Source of the DNA: Nostoc flagelliforme FACHB-838
GTDB lineage: Bacteria > Cyanobacteriota > Cyanobacteriia > Cyanobacteriales > Nostocaceae
Length of the DNA stretch: 45,363 nucleotides
Assembly (NCBI RefSeq): GCF_014698065.1
Contig: NZ_JACJSI010000056.1
Location: 1 to 45,363, forward strand
Direction: 5' to 3'
Shown here: piece by piece, positions 1-8,305 of the stretch
Numbering within the stretch: position 1 is the stretch's first letter
How the letters are laid out: every line of letters begins with the position of its first letter
Translations under genes and position numbers: made by a program
The notes under the pieces: generated by a model
Told to the model about the DNA's origin: nothing
The model's database searches: none
Seen by the model: only the letters and a program-made list of their open reading frames with translations

Positions 1-68
1 TCTTTTAGACCTTCCTGTAGCTTACTGACTTGCTCCGACGTTAAAAAGTTTTTAGCTGCTGGTGGCAT
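1..68 (-). CDS. N-terminal fragment of a probable transposase-related HTH protein, cut by the window edge
   Basis: A minus-strand reading frame starts at an ATG at 68-66 and stays open to the window edge, encoding MPPAAKNFLTSEQVSKLQEG and two more residues. The 'LTSEQVSKLQE' opening resembles, from memory, the start of helix-turn-helix proteins linked to IS630-type insertion sequences in Nostoc. Only about 22 codons are visible, so neither the family nor intactness can be established. Confidence 0.4.
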   Translation of the reverse strand, partial: MPPAAKNFLTSEQVSKLQEGLK

Positions 69-300
69 AGTTGCTTTTAAACGACTTCCTCTTCTTATTA
101 TGCAACTTAAGTGCCGATTAGCTTACTACAAACTGCTGCGATTACATTACCGCAGCAGGTTGCAAGTACATTCAGTGAATTTGTTACCAAAACAAATTTA
201 CTTAGACCAGAGCCTGTTTAATGTTGTTGGCTCCCCAACCTACGCAGGTTAAGGGTTTTTATAGCTAACCCAAGCGTACTGCTTTCTGCTAAATATCGAC
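69..300. other. Non-coding stretch with a dispersed-repeat word
   Basis: No convincing gene. The segment at about 264-281 ('taacccaagcgtactg') recurs almost exactly at about 5683-5698 ('taacccaagcgtattg'), so it belongs to a dispersed repeat or an insertion-sequence end. Confidence 0.4.
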
Positions 301-1257
301 TCAATCCCTTCTACTCCGCGCAAGCGCAATCAGAGTAGTGTCAAAGTATTGTAGCCGAGTCATGTTTCCACTGTTTTTATCTACGCTATAGACAGCATAA
401 GGTGTTTCATACCTCATAGCTCCAAAGGCGAGGAGTTGACCTGTTGTAGTACAAACTAAGCTTTGTAAGCCATTATTCCATTTTCTATCATTAAATTTTA
501 ATTGTCCCAGTCTAATTGGTTTTTTTTGATTTGAGTCTAGCTGTACCAGAGTTGTATCACCATCCAATCCAAGTAAAGTCGTATAAAGTTTTCCGTCTGG
601 GCACTGTGCTAGATTACCGCTCCGCTCATCTTGTGGAAATTTAAACTTATCAATAGAAGTTATCTCTGCCGTTTCAAGGTTAATATCTACCAATGTGATA
701 GGTGGTGTACCGTTCTTTTTACCTACTAAACCGATGAGCCGCCCATCATTAGTGCCTAGCAAGCTCCCAAGCTGTTGATTCGGTTTAAGTCCTGAGACTA
801 TCAAAGTTTTTGCAGGTGTACCCAAAAATGTAATGTGAGTAGCCGTTGCCTGTCTTCTACTAGTCGTAATAGGAGTAACGGCTAAAACAAGTGTGCCATT
901 ACTTAAAGAAGTGAAACCACTCAATATCTGATTAGGCCCTAATAAAGGTGTACTTTTATCCCCAAGTACCTGAGCGTTTCCTGTAATTAAGGATTGCAAA
1001 ACAAGTTCTACATTCATATCTTTGGGTACACCAATATCTGTGGATACACTGTTTGAGGCAGTATTATCTAGTTCAGTGGTGTTTACCTCTGGGATAGCTG
1101 TTTGGGAAGCGTTTATGATTGGGCCAGAACCTATACCTACAATATCTAAACTTGGTGTTTCCGCCAAGGATTTGTTGGCTAGATAGCTAAGTCCAGATAC
1201 TACAGTTCCAGCAAGTACCAACTGGCCAAACTGTCGACGTGATACCTTGTAATTCAT
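301..1257 (-). CDS. Tat-exported protein of unknown function, probable beta-propeller
   Basis: Encodes 318 aa. Residues 6-18 (SRRQFGQLVLAGT) form a twin-arginine signal: S-R-R-Q-F followed by a hydrophobic stretch, predicting export in a folded state to the periplasm or thylakoid lumen. The mature part has recurring beta-rich phrases of the type 'DGRLIGLVG', 'DGKLYTTLLG' and 'TGQLLAFGAM' spaced about 50 residues apart, as in WD40- or Kelch-like propellers. No catalytic motif was recognised. The start is supported by a purine-rich stretch (AGAGGGAAAAT) just before the ATG. The gene lies downstream of, and on the same strand as, the copper-oxidase homologue, separated by a roughly 215-bp inverted-repeat element. 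The pairing may be functional, but that is inference. Confidence 0.7.
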   Translation of the reverse strand: MNYKVSRRQFGQLVLAGTVVSGLSYLANKSLAETPSLDIVGIGSGPIINASQTAIPEVNTTELDNTASNSVSTDIGVPKDMNVELVLQSLITGNAQVLGDKSTPLLGPNQILSGFTSLSNGTLVLAVTPITTSRRQATATHITFLGTPAKTLIVSGLKPNQQLGSLLGTNDGRLIGLVGKKNGTPPITLVDINLETAEITSIDKFKFPQDERSGNLAQCPDGKLYTTLLGLDGDTTLVQLDSNQKKPIRLGQLKFNDRKWNNGLQSLVCTTTGQLLAFGAMRYETPYAVYSVDKNSGNMTRLQYFDTTLIALARSRRD

Positions 1258-1318
1258 ATTTTCCCTCTTAGAATTGATGACTTTTATTAAATAGCAGTGT
1301 GAACATAACCAGAAAAAG

Positions 1319-1533
1319 CTAAGAGGATATTTGAAAAGTTTTTAGTGATGGATCAAATCCTTTTAGATCCCCCTAAATTCCCCAATAAATTGGGGGACTT
1401 TGATCCGGTTTCCTCTTTTTAAGGGGAGCCAGAGAGGTTTTAGGGTCTCCCCAAGTGGAGCGACTGGCGTGGGTTAGGGGGGATCAACAAGTGCCTAAAA
1501 TTACAACTAACTACTTTTCAAACAACCTCTAAG
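1319..1533. mobile_element. MITE-like nested inverted-repeat element
   Basis: The outer arms match imperfectly as inverted repeats over about 30 bp (core TTTGAAAAGT at the left and ACTTTTCAAA at the right, each with an AGAGG/CCTCT end). Inside lies a second inverted pair, GATCCCCCTAA at 1366-1376 and TTAGGGGGGATC at 1474-1485. There is no coding capacity, which suggests a non-autonomous element. No target duplication could be read. The right arm covers the stop codon of the neighbouring oxidase gene (TAG, minus strand, 1529-1531). Confidence 0.6.
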
Positions 1534-3016
1534 ATACACGCCTCCAGGTTGCTACTGAGGGTGTTCCATTGTTGTCAGTAATAAAAATCATGTACCAGCC
1601 TGGTGGTGCGATGTTTCGATTGTTTGTTATCGTGACATTCAGAGAAGTAGCGTCTCTAAAATTAATTGGTACATCCACTAACCTTTGTTCAGCATCGCAG
1701 GAATGGGTAGTTGCCATTGGTCTAATCAGACTAACCCATTTAATATTCGCAGCCTGGGGTGTCTGAATTGTAAATTGTAGCCCGTAACTCAATGTTATTT
1801 GAGGAACGCTCTGAATAATTGGTCGTGGCCGAGACATATACGCAGGACTGTAAATTTCTAATCGCAGTTCATCGACCCTTCGTCTAGGGTTGCCCCCAGC
1901 TGTGACTACCCTACCATCTGGTAAGAGCAAGGCCACCGAGTGATATACACGGGGGACATTTTGTTTAGCTACCACTGTCCAAGTATTTGTAGCTGGATTG
2001 TAGATTTCTGCTGGCAGCATTGATTGTGTTGTGTCCTCATTTATTTTGCTACCATTACAAACAAAGACTGTGCGATCGGGCAACAAAACTGCGCTGTGAT
2101 GCTTCCGGGCATAGTTTAAAGGCTTTGCTGCTACGTAAGTTGGGTTACTAGCTTTTAAATCTACAATATTTACCCTGTTTATTGCAGTATCACCGCCCCC
2201 ACCGATAATCATGACCTTTTGATCTTGTGCAGGTGGTAAAAGAACACTGGCAGCTTGATCGCCGCCGAAACCTGGGTTTTGCAGCCCTGGCACTACTTTC
2301 TCTGTAATGGATTGTGTAAATGTCCCTGGCAGGGTTAATATCCTTGGTGTCACTCCAGTGCCACCCATCTGAGCACCTGAATAAAAGATGTCTCCATTAC
2401 TTAGTAGAAACAAATGCAGGTATGCCGGTAAGGCACTAGTTGTTGGAAAAGCATTCCAACCATTTGGAAAGTTAACAGAATAAATTTCTGGTTGTCTATT
2501 GAGCTTGCCATCTTTATCCGGCCCAGACACTGCTAAGATCCGACCGCTGCCTAGTGTTAACACAGTAGGATACCAGCGCCCATTATTCATTGATGGTATC
2601 TTGACCCATTTTTCAGCAATGGGATCAAACATCAGAGCAGAGGGTGAACCATAAAATGGGTCATAGCGCAAAGTTCCACCTGCAACCAGCAACATACCAT
2701 CAGGGCGGAAGGAGTGACCAGCGCAAAAAATGTCAATCGGTTGATTATTACTGTCCAATGGGGGTGCTTGACGGGTAAAGGTTCCCTTGTTTACATCCCA
2801 GACCACACTGTCATAGGGAGTATTTAACCGATTGGGATCATTACCTGAGCCACAAAAAAAGAATACTTTACCAGTACGGAGTAAGGCAGCATGTATAGGT
2901 AGGATTGGGGCACTGTAGGATAATACTTGCCATTTGTCTGTAGTAGTAGCCTGAGCTACAACAGTTCCTAAGTCCGTTTCCTGGAGAAGATCAGTCTTGT
3001 TATTAGATTGAGTCAT
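1529..3016 (-). CDS. Galactose oxidase/glyoxal oxidase-like radical copper oxidase (Kelch + DUF1929)
   Basis: Encodes 495 aa. Kelch-type propeller repeats fill roughly residues 30-390, and a C-terminal Ig-like domain of the DUF1929 (galactose-oxidase-like) type fills 395-495. The copper and cofactor residues of the family can all be placed: Cys98 in IFCAGHSF and Tyr149 in GRWYPT (the Cys-Tyr crosslink pair), Tyr358-His359 in RVYHSVALL, and His438 in TTHSCDAEQR. The family oxidises primary alcohols or aldehydes with O2, giving H2O2. An active enzyme is therefore plausible, but the substrate is unknown. The ATG start gives no signal peptide, which is unusual because most relatives are secreted. 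The stop codon falls inside an inverted-repeat element. Confidence 0.85.
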   Translation of the reverse strand: MTQSNNKTDLLQETDLGTVVAQATTTDKWQVLSYSAPILPIHAALLRTGKVFFFCGSGNDPNRLNTPYDSVVWDVNKGTFTRQAPPLDSNNQPIDIFCAGHSFRPDGMLLVAGGTLRYDPFYGSPSALMFDPIAEKWVKIPSMNNGRWYPTVLTLGSGRILAVSGPDKDGKLNRQPEIYSVNFPNGWNAFPTTSALPAYLHLFLLSNGDIFYSGAQMGGTGVTPRILTLPGTFTQSITEKVVPGLQNPGFGGDQAASVLLPPAQDQKVMIIGGGGDTAINRVNIVDLKASNPTYVAAKPLNYARKHHSAVLLPDRTVFVCNGSKINEDTTQSMLPAEIYNPATNTWTVVAKQNVPRVYHSVALLLPDGRVVTAGGNPRRRVDELRLEIYSPAYMSRPRPIIQSVPQITLSYGLQFTIQTPQAANIKWVSLIRPMATTHSCDAEQRLVDVPINFRDATSLNVTITNNRNIAPPGWYMIFITDNNGTPSVATWRRVS

Positions 3017-3373
3017 TTAATTAAAAAATATCCCTACGTAAATGTTTACTTTTTATTCTTGCTTTCAGCCATTTGTTCCTCAGATTTATATCTATACTTT
3101 TTTAGGTCTGCTTAGTGTTAAGATGCGATGTTGTTATATGACAAATAATGTAAATTCAATTTTTCAATAGTAATTGCACGGTTATTTTTTATGTACTTAA
3201 GTATCCACTTTAACCATGTATTTGGTTTTTGAGATAAGACTAATTGATGTTGGTGTATCTGAAAACAATCCCTGACTACAAAATCAATGTTTTAGTAAAG
3301 TTTCACAAAGTTTCACTAGCAATATTCAAACTTTGTAAATCTTTAAATATTTTCTAAATACTGAATCAGTATT
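3017..3373. other. AT-rich spacer with a small palindrome at its edge
   Basis: No gene recognised. It contains the perfect palindrome AATACTGAATCAGTATT at 3357-3373, directly beside the premature end of the DUF2252 pseudogene, and presumably the promoter region of the upstream-facing oxidase gene. Confidence 0.4.
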
Positions 3374-4443
3374 CTAGTATAATCGGTACTTACCAAGACT
3401 ACCAGTGCCTGAACCTAATTTTAGCCGAATGTCTTTGAGAGCGTAGTAACTACTGTTGTAGCGCTTACTACTAGGAATTGAGGCGACGTAGCTGCTCATA
3501 GCCCCAGCCAGGGCAAACGCATCTAAATTACTCTTGATCACAACGAAGGTTAAGAACCAACGAAAAAATCAGGATTTCGAGCTTGATTATTTTTTAAGCC
3601 CCAAAGCGATCGCCTAAAACTTTCGCAATAAGCAAAACTTAATGACATTGATTTTAAATCTATTCTCAATAAAGTATGCTTATTGACATGATGCGGCCGC
3701 CCTGTAGCCCCAGCAATGTCGGAATAGGTGCTGCTAGATACAGGCTGAAATTTTAAGGTCGTCTGGAATACTCGATTTTTACTGTTATTTAACTGCGTGT
3801 ACTTGTTTAGCAATTTAGAACGGCTTTTATGTGAGGCTTTTTTAATCAAATCTTTGACTACACCGTTTGTATTGCTAGATTCCAAACGGTATGAAAGTTC
3901 GTCGTTGGTTCCTTTAAAGTCACTCATCTTGTTCAGATAAGCATCCAAAAAATTACGGACAATATCTTGAGCGTCACTTGAACTAAGACCATTCTCTTTA
4001 GCTGCCAACAAAATAGAGACTGCCATCCGTTGCAAGTCCCAAACGTAGGGGCCAAGATAGCCTTCATCACAATCGGTAATGTCAAAAACGTTGTTGTCGT
4101 TGCTATCTCTCATCCCTCCAAGATTTTGCAGATGCATATCTCCCTCTAACCAGATGGCTGAGGTTGAAGAATTCACAAATCCTGAACTTGGCAAGGTCTG
4201 CATATCACGATAAAAAATGTGAGATGTTCCCCGATAAAAGGCGAAAGGACTAGCTTTCATTTTTTGCATTTTCGTTGCCAGTTCTTGAGGCAATTGAGCA
4301 GCAAAAGGATGATTGTATTGGTAAATTTCATCCTCTACCCAAGTTGAACGGAGAGTTGCAGATTGAACTGGAGATATAAACCCCAAAATCAAAATTAAGA
4401 CAAATATAATTGTAAATATAGATATAGATATGAATTTGAGCAT
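3374..4443 (-). pseudogene. DUF2252 family protein, disrupted by a 196-bp MITE and truncated at the C terminus
   Basis: Residues 1-29 form a signal peptide or membrane anchor. The body carries DUF2252 landmarks: 'FYRGTSHIFYRDM', 'WLEGDMHLQNLGG', 'DITDCDEGYLGPYVWDLQRM'. After residue 245 (SDIAGA) the frame enters an insertion and stops at 3550. Removing 3509-3704 plus one copy of the 10-bp repeat joins SDIAGA to MSSYVASIP and then a DUF2252-like tail with 'LGSGTGSLG', ending at a TAG at 3374-3376. That rejoined protein would have about 287 residues, shorter than I expect for the family (roughly 400), so the C terminus also seems lost. DUF2252 proteins look kinase-like in fold, and their function is unknown to me. 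Probably non-functional. Confidence 0.85.
3509..3704. mobile_element. 196-bp MITE with terminal inverted repeats and 10-bp target duplication
   Basis: The left end reads CAGGGCAAACGCATC and the right end, reverse-complemented, CAGGGCGGCCGCATC: 11 of 15 positions match, with both outer blocks (CAGGGC and GCATC) perfect. The element is flanked by identical direct repeats TAGCCCCAGC at 3499-3508 and 3705-3714. It has no transposase. A terminal CAGGG and an 8-10 bp duplication fit the ISAs1 family from general knowledge, but that assignment is inference. Confidence 0.85.
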
Positions 4444-4627
4444 AACAGTCTCTTAAGGATAAAAAAATTGACTTTTGTTAGGCTTTTTGATAAAGGCAAT
4501 CATCCAACAACAACTCTTTTAGCATCTGGAGCCATACTTAAGAAAGTGATCTAAAGCACAATGCAACAAGTATTAATAGTGAAGAATTCAAAAAGGTAAA
4601 ATTATAAAGAACCGTCAGAATGTAATC

Positions 4628-5308
4628 ATGTTAGCTATCCAAACAACTGTGGTTCTTGCCATGACGGCAGATGGAAAGATTAGTGCCGTAGATCCTAAAG
4701 CACCCCGTGATGCCGATCCAGATGATCAAGCCCATGTGGAGTATCAAGTTTCCCTTGCTGATTTAGTTTTGGTAGGAGCAGGGACGATCCGGGCTGAGGG
4801 GGTGACTTTTACAATTCGCAATCCTGAATTGTTGGCAGCGCGTGAAGTTCGGGGTCAGTCTCCCCAACCCATTACCTGCGTTGTCTCAGGTTCTCTTAAC
4901 CTATCGCTGGACTTGCCTTTTTTAAGCCAGGACATTGAGCGATGGATTTTTACAACACGGACTGGTTTAGAACGCAGTTTTGATACAAAAACTTTGCAAA
5001 AACTGGCTGAATTAATTGATTTGGGAGATACAGACCTGGACTGGGATCGGGCTTACAGTCTAATGGCAGATAGAGATATTCATAAAATTGTTGTTTTGGG
5101 AGGCGGCTCTTTAACAGCTGCTCTAGTAAAGGCTGGGCGAATTGACGATTGGTGGTTGACAATTTGGCCGGTTATTTTTGGAGGAAAGCACGCTCCTAGC
5201 CCGGTAGAAGGAGAGGGTTTTCTTCCTAGTGCTGCTCCTCATCTTCAACTGGTCGAAACTCGTCAGATTGGAAGTGAGTTGTTTTTACACTATCGGACAC
5301 TCAAGTGA
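4628..5308 (+). CDS. RibD C-terminal domain (dihydrofolate reductase-fold) reductase
   Basis: Encodes 226 aa covering a single RibD_C/DHFR-like domain: 'VLAMTADGKISA' at the N terminus, 'ADLVLVGAGTIRAEGVTF' near residues 45-62, 'IHKIVVLGGGSLTAALVKAGRIDDWWLTIWPVIFGG' (given here as a domain description across residues 151-186) for the NADPH-binding and core region, and a final 'ELFLHYR'. The family reduces diaminouracil ribosyl phosphate in riboflavin synthesis or related substrates. The deaminase half of RibD is absent, so this is a stand-alone reductase, not full RibD. The gene is monocistronic, with divergent pseudogene upstream. Confidence 0.8.
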   Translation: MLAIQTTVVLAMTADGKISAVDPKAPRDADPDDQAHVEYQVSLADLVLVGAGTIRAEGVTFTIRNPELLAAREVRGQSPQPITCVVSGSLNLSLDLPFLSQDIERWIFTTRTGLERSFDTKTLQKLAELIDLGDTDLDWDRAYSLMADRDIHKIVVLGGGSLTAALVKAGRIDDWWLTIWPVIFGGKHAPSPVEGEGFLPSAAPHLQLVETRQIGSELFLHYRTLK

Positions 5309-5706
5309 AAATGCGCTGATAGATTAGGGATTTCCAAAAAATAAATTATCCAAATTATTTGTAGATTTGTAGGGGCGTATGTCTGTGCATTGGTGTCAAC
5401 TTAAGTTAAAACTACTTTAAAATCCAATACGGTTCAGTTAAGAATAATTGTACGTTGGGTTGAACTTTAGTGTTACCCAACAAAGGCTTGAAAACGTTGG
5501 TTGTAATGACGCTCTTTAGGAAACGCTTCGCGTAGTTTGCTTCCCCGCAAAGAGATGCAGACTCACTCTAAGCGAAGCTATGAAAAGTAATCAGACAAAA
5601 ATATTTACAGTCATTGCGAGCGTTCGCGGAGCGTCTCGTAAGAGTTGGACGCAAAGGACGCAAAGAGAAGAAAGAAATACTTAACCCAAGCGTATTGGTC
5701 AATGCG
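5309..5706. repeat. Intergenic cluster of dispersed Nostoc-type repeats
   Basis: No gene. Several repeat families are packed together: 'aaacgcttcgcgtagtttgc' near 5521, 'gcgagcgttcgcggagcgtc' near 5616, a 'ggacgcaaaggacgcaaag' direct repeat near 5647, and 'taacccaagcgtattg' near 5683, which also occurs near 264. Confidence 0.6.
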
Positions 5707-7053
5707 TTACTTCTTTACTAAAAAATATGCAGTAGCATATTCCGGCAATTGGCTGATATTCTGCCTAAATTCTTTTTGATTCTTAAAAATACCTGCCAAA
5801 AAATCGAGTTGATAAAGATTGGGTAAAAATGCCCCGCCTGTATCAGCCATAACCCCCATTTGCAGATGTTTACGACCACCTTTGGTATGCTCAATTACAA
5901 TTACTTTACCTAAACCGATATTCAAAACATCTCCTGCGAAAGTGACTCCGGGTTTAATGGAGATTTTTGCATCTATTTTGTATCCATAGCCTTTAATGGC
6001 ATCAACCTCTCTAAAATACCAATAACGCTTTTGTGCTGTTGCCTTCAATCCCCGAATATAAGACATTCCATTATTTCTATCTACATTAAAAAATCCTCTA
6101 TAACCATCTGTAAAGTTAATTAGTATTGTTCCTTGCATTAAGGCTTCTTCTAAGCCGATTCTAGTTAGATAAGCAAGGCTTTTAACTTTTCCAAATTCTC
6201 TACCGCCTGGTTCAAAAATACCGGATAAAACATCTTGTTTTGTGTATTTAGTGTAGAATTTATCGTTATTAGAGTTATCTTTTAGGCTATAAATTGGGGT
6301 ATTAAAAGTAGTGGTTTTCTTACGAGAACCAGAGTGAGTAAATACAGCATATTTTGTAATTCGTAATTGTTTTTGTTTCTTATCTTTTGGATTATAGGCA
6401 GTCCATTTGATAACTCGAAAATTGGAATTTATAAACTTAGGGTCTTGTAAACGAGTAGCTCGTTTATTAGCAATATCTTCCTTTAAGACAACAATCATGA
6501 AATCCAAAGTTTTAAGAACATCTGGCACAGTAACCCCTTGAGTAGTAAGCATTCCTGTACGCAGAATATCTGGGTCTTCTGAGGCGTAGTCTTGAAAGTA
6601 TTTTCTAGTATTAACAAGAACCGTTAATAAATCTCTTTGATTGAAATTAACCTTACTACTTGGGAGTTTAGCTGGAGTAACAACTTGGCTACCATTAATG
6701 GTAAAATTATATTTTTTAAACTCATCAATAACCGGATAGGATGGAGATGCTGCTAACAAATTCTGGCTAGATGAAAAGGGGTATTGCTTTAGAATCTCAT
6801 CAGATGTTTCTTGCGTGACAAAAAAACTTTCAACCTTCGAGGTAAGTGGATCAGAAAGGTTATTTGAGACAAAGGAAATTTGTGATTGAAGTAGGGCTAA
6901 ATTATCTTGCTGAGTAAAAGTAAAAGATTGATCTTGTTGGGTTTGCTGTTTAGTTTTTAACTGAGTATATAGATGGCTACTGCTTAAACTGACAAAAAAT
7001 AAAGCAGCACAACCTAATGTTAAACGGATTTTCTGATTAAATAAGATATTCAT
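5707..7053 (-). CDS. Exported or anchored protein of unknown function with a possible C-terminal 3D/double-psi barrel
   Basis: Encodes 448 aa. Residues 9-27 are hydrophobic (signal anchor or signal peptide), followed by a Gln- and Ser-rich region. The C-terminal third has 'KPGVTFAGDVLNIGLGKV' and 'GVMADTGGAFLPNLYQLDFL'; 'ADTGGA' with a nearby 'D' recalls the 3D domain of MltA-like lytic transglycosylases, which would place it in peptidoglycan metabolism. The resemblance is short, and key residues cannot be verified by eye. The gene lies just downstream of murG on the same strand (about 95 bp gap with dispersed repeats), which is consistent with, but does not prove, a cell-wall role. Confidence 0.55.
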   Translation of the reverse strand: MNILFNQKIRLTLGCAALFFVSLSSSHLYTQLKTKQQTQQDQSFTFTQQDNLALLQSQISFVSNNLSDPLTSKVESFFVTQETSDEILKQYPFSSSQNLLAASPSYPVIDEFKKYNFTINGSQVVTPAKLPSSKVNFNQRDLLTVLVNTRKYFQDYASEDPDILRTGMLTTQGVTVPDVLKTLDFMIVVLKEDIANKRATRLQDPKFINSNFRVIKWTAYNPKDKKQKQLRITKYAVFTHSGSRKKTTTFNTPIYSLKDNSNNDKFYTKYTKQDVLSGIFEPGGREFGKVKSLAYLTRIGLEEALMQGTILINFTDGYRGFFNVDRNNGMSYIRGLKATAQKRYWYFREVDAIKGYGYKIDAKISIKPGVTFAGDVLNIGLGKVIVIEHTKGGRKHLQMGVMADTGGAFLPNLYQLDFLAGIFKNQKEFRQNISQLPEYATAYFLVKK

Positions 7054-7147
7054 AATCTAAAGAATAAATTTTTATTGTCTCTTAGTATCTTCACTCCGTA
7101 ACGCTGCGCGGAGCTTGCTTCGCTGTAAGGGTAGAATTTGGAATTTT

Positions 7148-8221
7148 TTAAGTTTCTATCACCTCACGCACTAATTGCGCCAACTTATCCGCACTATCAG
7201 GAACAGCGATCGCTTTTGCTTTTTGCCCCATTTTTGCTAATTCTTGCGGTGATTGCAGCAAATTCAACACATTACTTTGCAATATTTCACTCGTCAATTC
7301 TGATTGCTTCAACGTTAATGCCGCACCCGCTTTTGTAAATACGTCTGCATTGTAAGATTGATGGTCTTCTGCGGCAAAGGGGTAAGGAATCAGAATCGCT
7401 GGTACTCCACACACTGCTAATTCTGTCAAGCTACCTGCGCCAGAACGACTAATCGCAAGAGTTGCTCGTTGCAACAAGGCCGCCATATTGTTGTAAAAAG
7501 GTAAAGCTATGTACTGTGGATGTTTGAGACTATCTGCTTCTGGATCGCGATCGCCAGTTAAATGTACTACATAAGCACCAGCATCAAACCAAGCTTTTGC
7601 CGATTCGCGTACCAATTTATTTACTGCAACCGCGCCCTGGCTACCACCAAAGACGATAATTAAAGGAACACCATCAGGAATAGCTAAATCCAGAGGTGCA
7701 TCAATTGCCCCATCGAGAAATTGCGCTCTTACCGGGGTACCAACACAGACATTTTTGGCACGGGGCAAATACTTAGCAGATACTTCAAATCCTAAAGCAA
7801 CCGCACTACACCAAGGGCCAAAAAAGCGAGTTACTTTACCTGGTATTGCGTTAGATTCGTGGAAAACCACAGGTAAACCGAGGGAACGTGCCGCAATCAC
7901 GGCTGGCCCGGCAATGTAACCCCCTGTGGTAAACACCCCTTGAAAATTTCCCTGTTTGAGAATTCGTCTAACTTCCACAATCGAAAGGGCAAGCCTACCC
8001 AAGATACGAATTGAGGAAAGTCCAAACCCTTGCTGAAACCCTTCAACTGCAATAGTATTCAAGGGATACTGTTTAGGGACAAGTTGAGTTTCTAGGCGAT
8101 TGGGTACTCCCAGCCATTCTATTTGATAATCTGGAAGTTTTTGTGCCAGTGCGATCGCTGGAAACAAGTGACCACCAGTCCCACTGGCAGCTATTAATAA
8201 TCGTATCGGTGCGTTTGCCAT
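7148..8221 (-). CDS. murG: MurG, UDP-GlcNAc:lipid I N-acetylglucosaminyltransferase
   Basis: Encodes 357 aa from the ATG at 8221 (a TTG one codon earlier is less likely). It transfers GlcNAc to undecaprenyl-PP-MurNAc-pentapeptide on the inner face of the plasma membrane, making lipid II for peptidoglycan. Visible motifs: the N-terminal glycine-rich loop 'ASGTGGHLFPAIALAQ', 'FTTGGYIAGPAVIAA', 'HESNAIPGKVTR', the second glycine-rich loop 'VFGGSQGAVAVN', and the C-terminal donor-site segment 'ISRSGAGSLTELAVCGVPAILIPYP'. Full length for the family. It is on the same strand as the downstream exported protein and divergent from the next gene. Confidence 0.97.
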   Translation of the reverse strand: MANAPIRLLIAASGTGGHLFPAIALAQKLPDYQIEWLGVPNRLETQLVPKQYPLNTIAVEGFQQGFGLSSIRILGRLALSIVEVRRILKQGNFQGVFTTGGYIAGPAVIAARSLGLPVVFHESNAIPGKVTRFFGPWCSAVALGFEVSAKYLPRAKNVCVGTPVRAQFLDGAIDAPLDLAIPDGVPLIIVFGGSQGAVAVNKLVRESAKAWFDAGAYVVHLTGDRDPEADSLKHPQYIALPFYNNMAALLQRATLAISRSGAGSLTELAVCGVPAILIPYPFAAEDHQSYNADVFTKAGAALTLKQSELTSEILQSNVLNLLQSPQELAKMGQKAKAIAVPDSADKLAQLVREVIET

Positions 8222-8305
8222 CAAACCTCTACCGTTTAGCGTCTAGCTTAACTAAGATAAAACAATTTCCTTACTTTCTCTCATCAAATCAGTAAATTCT
8301 TGCCA

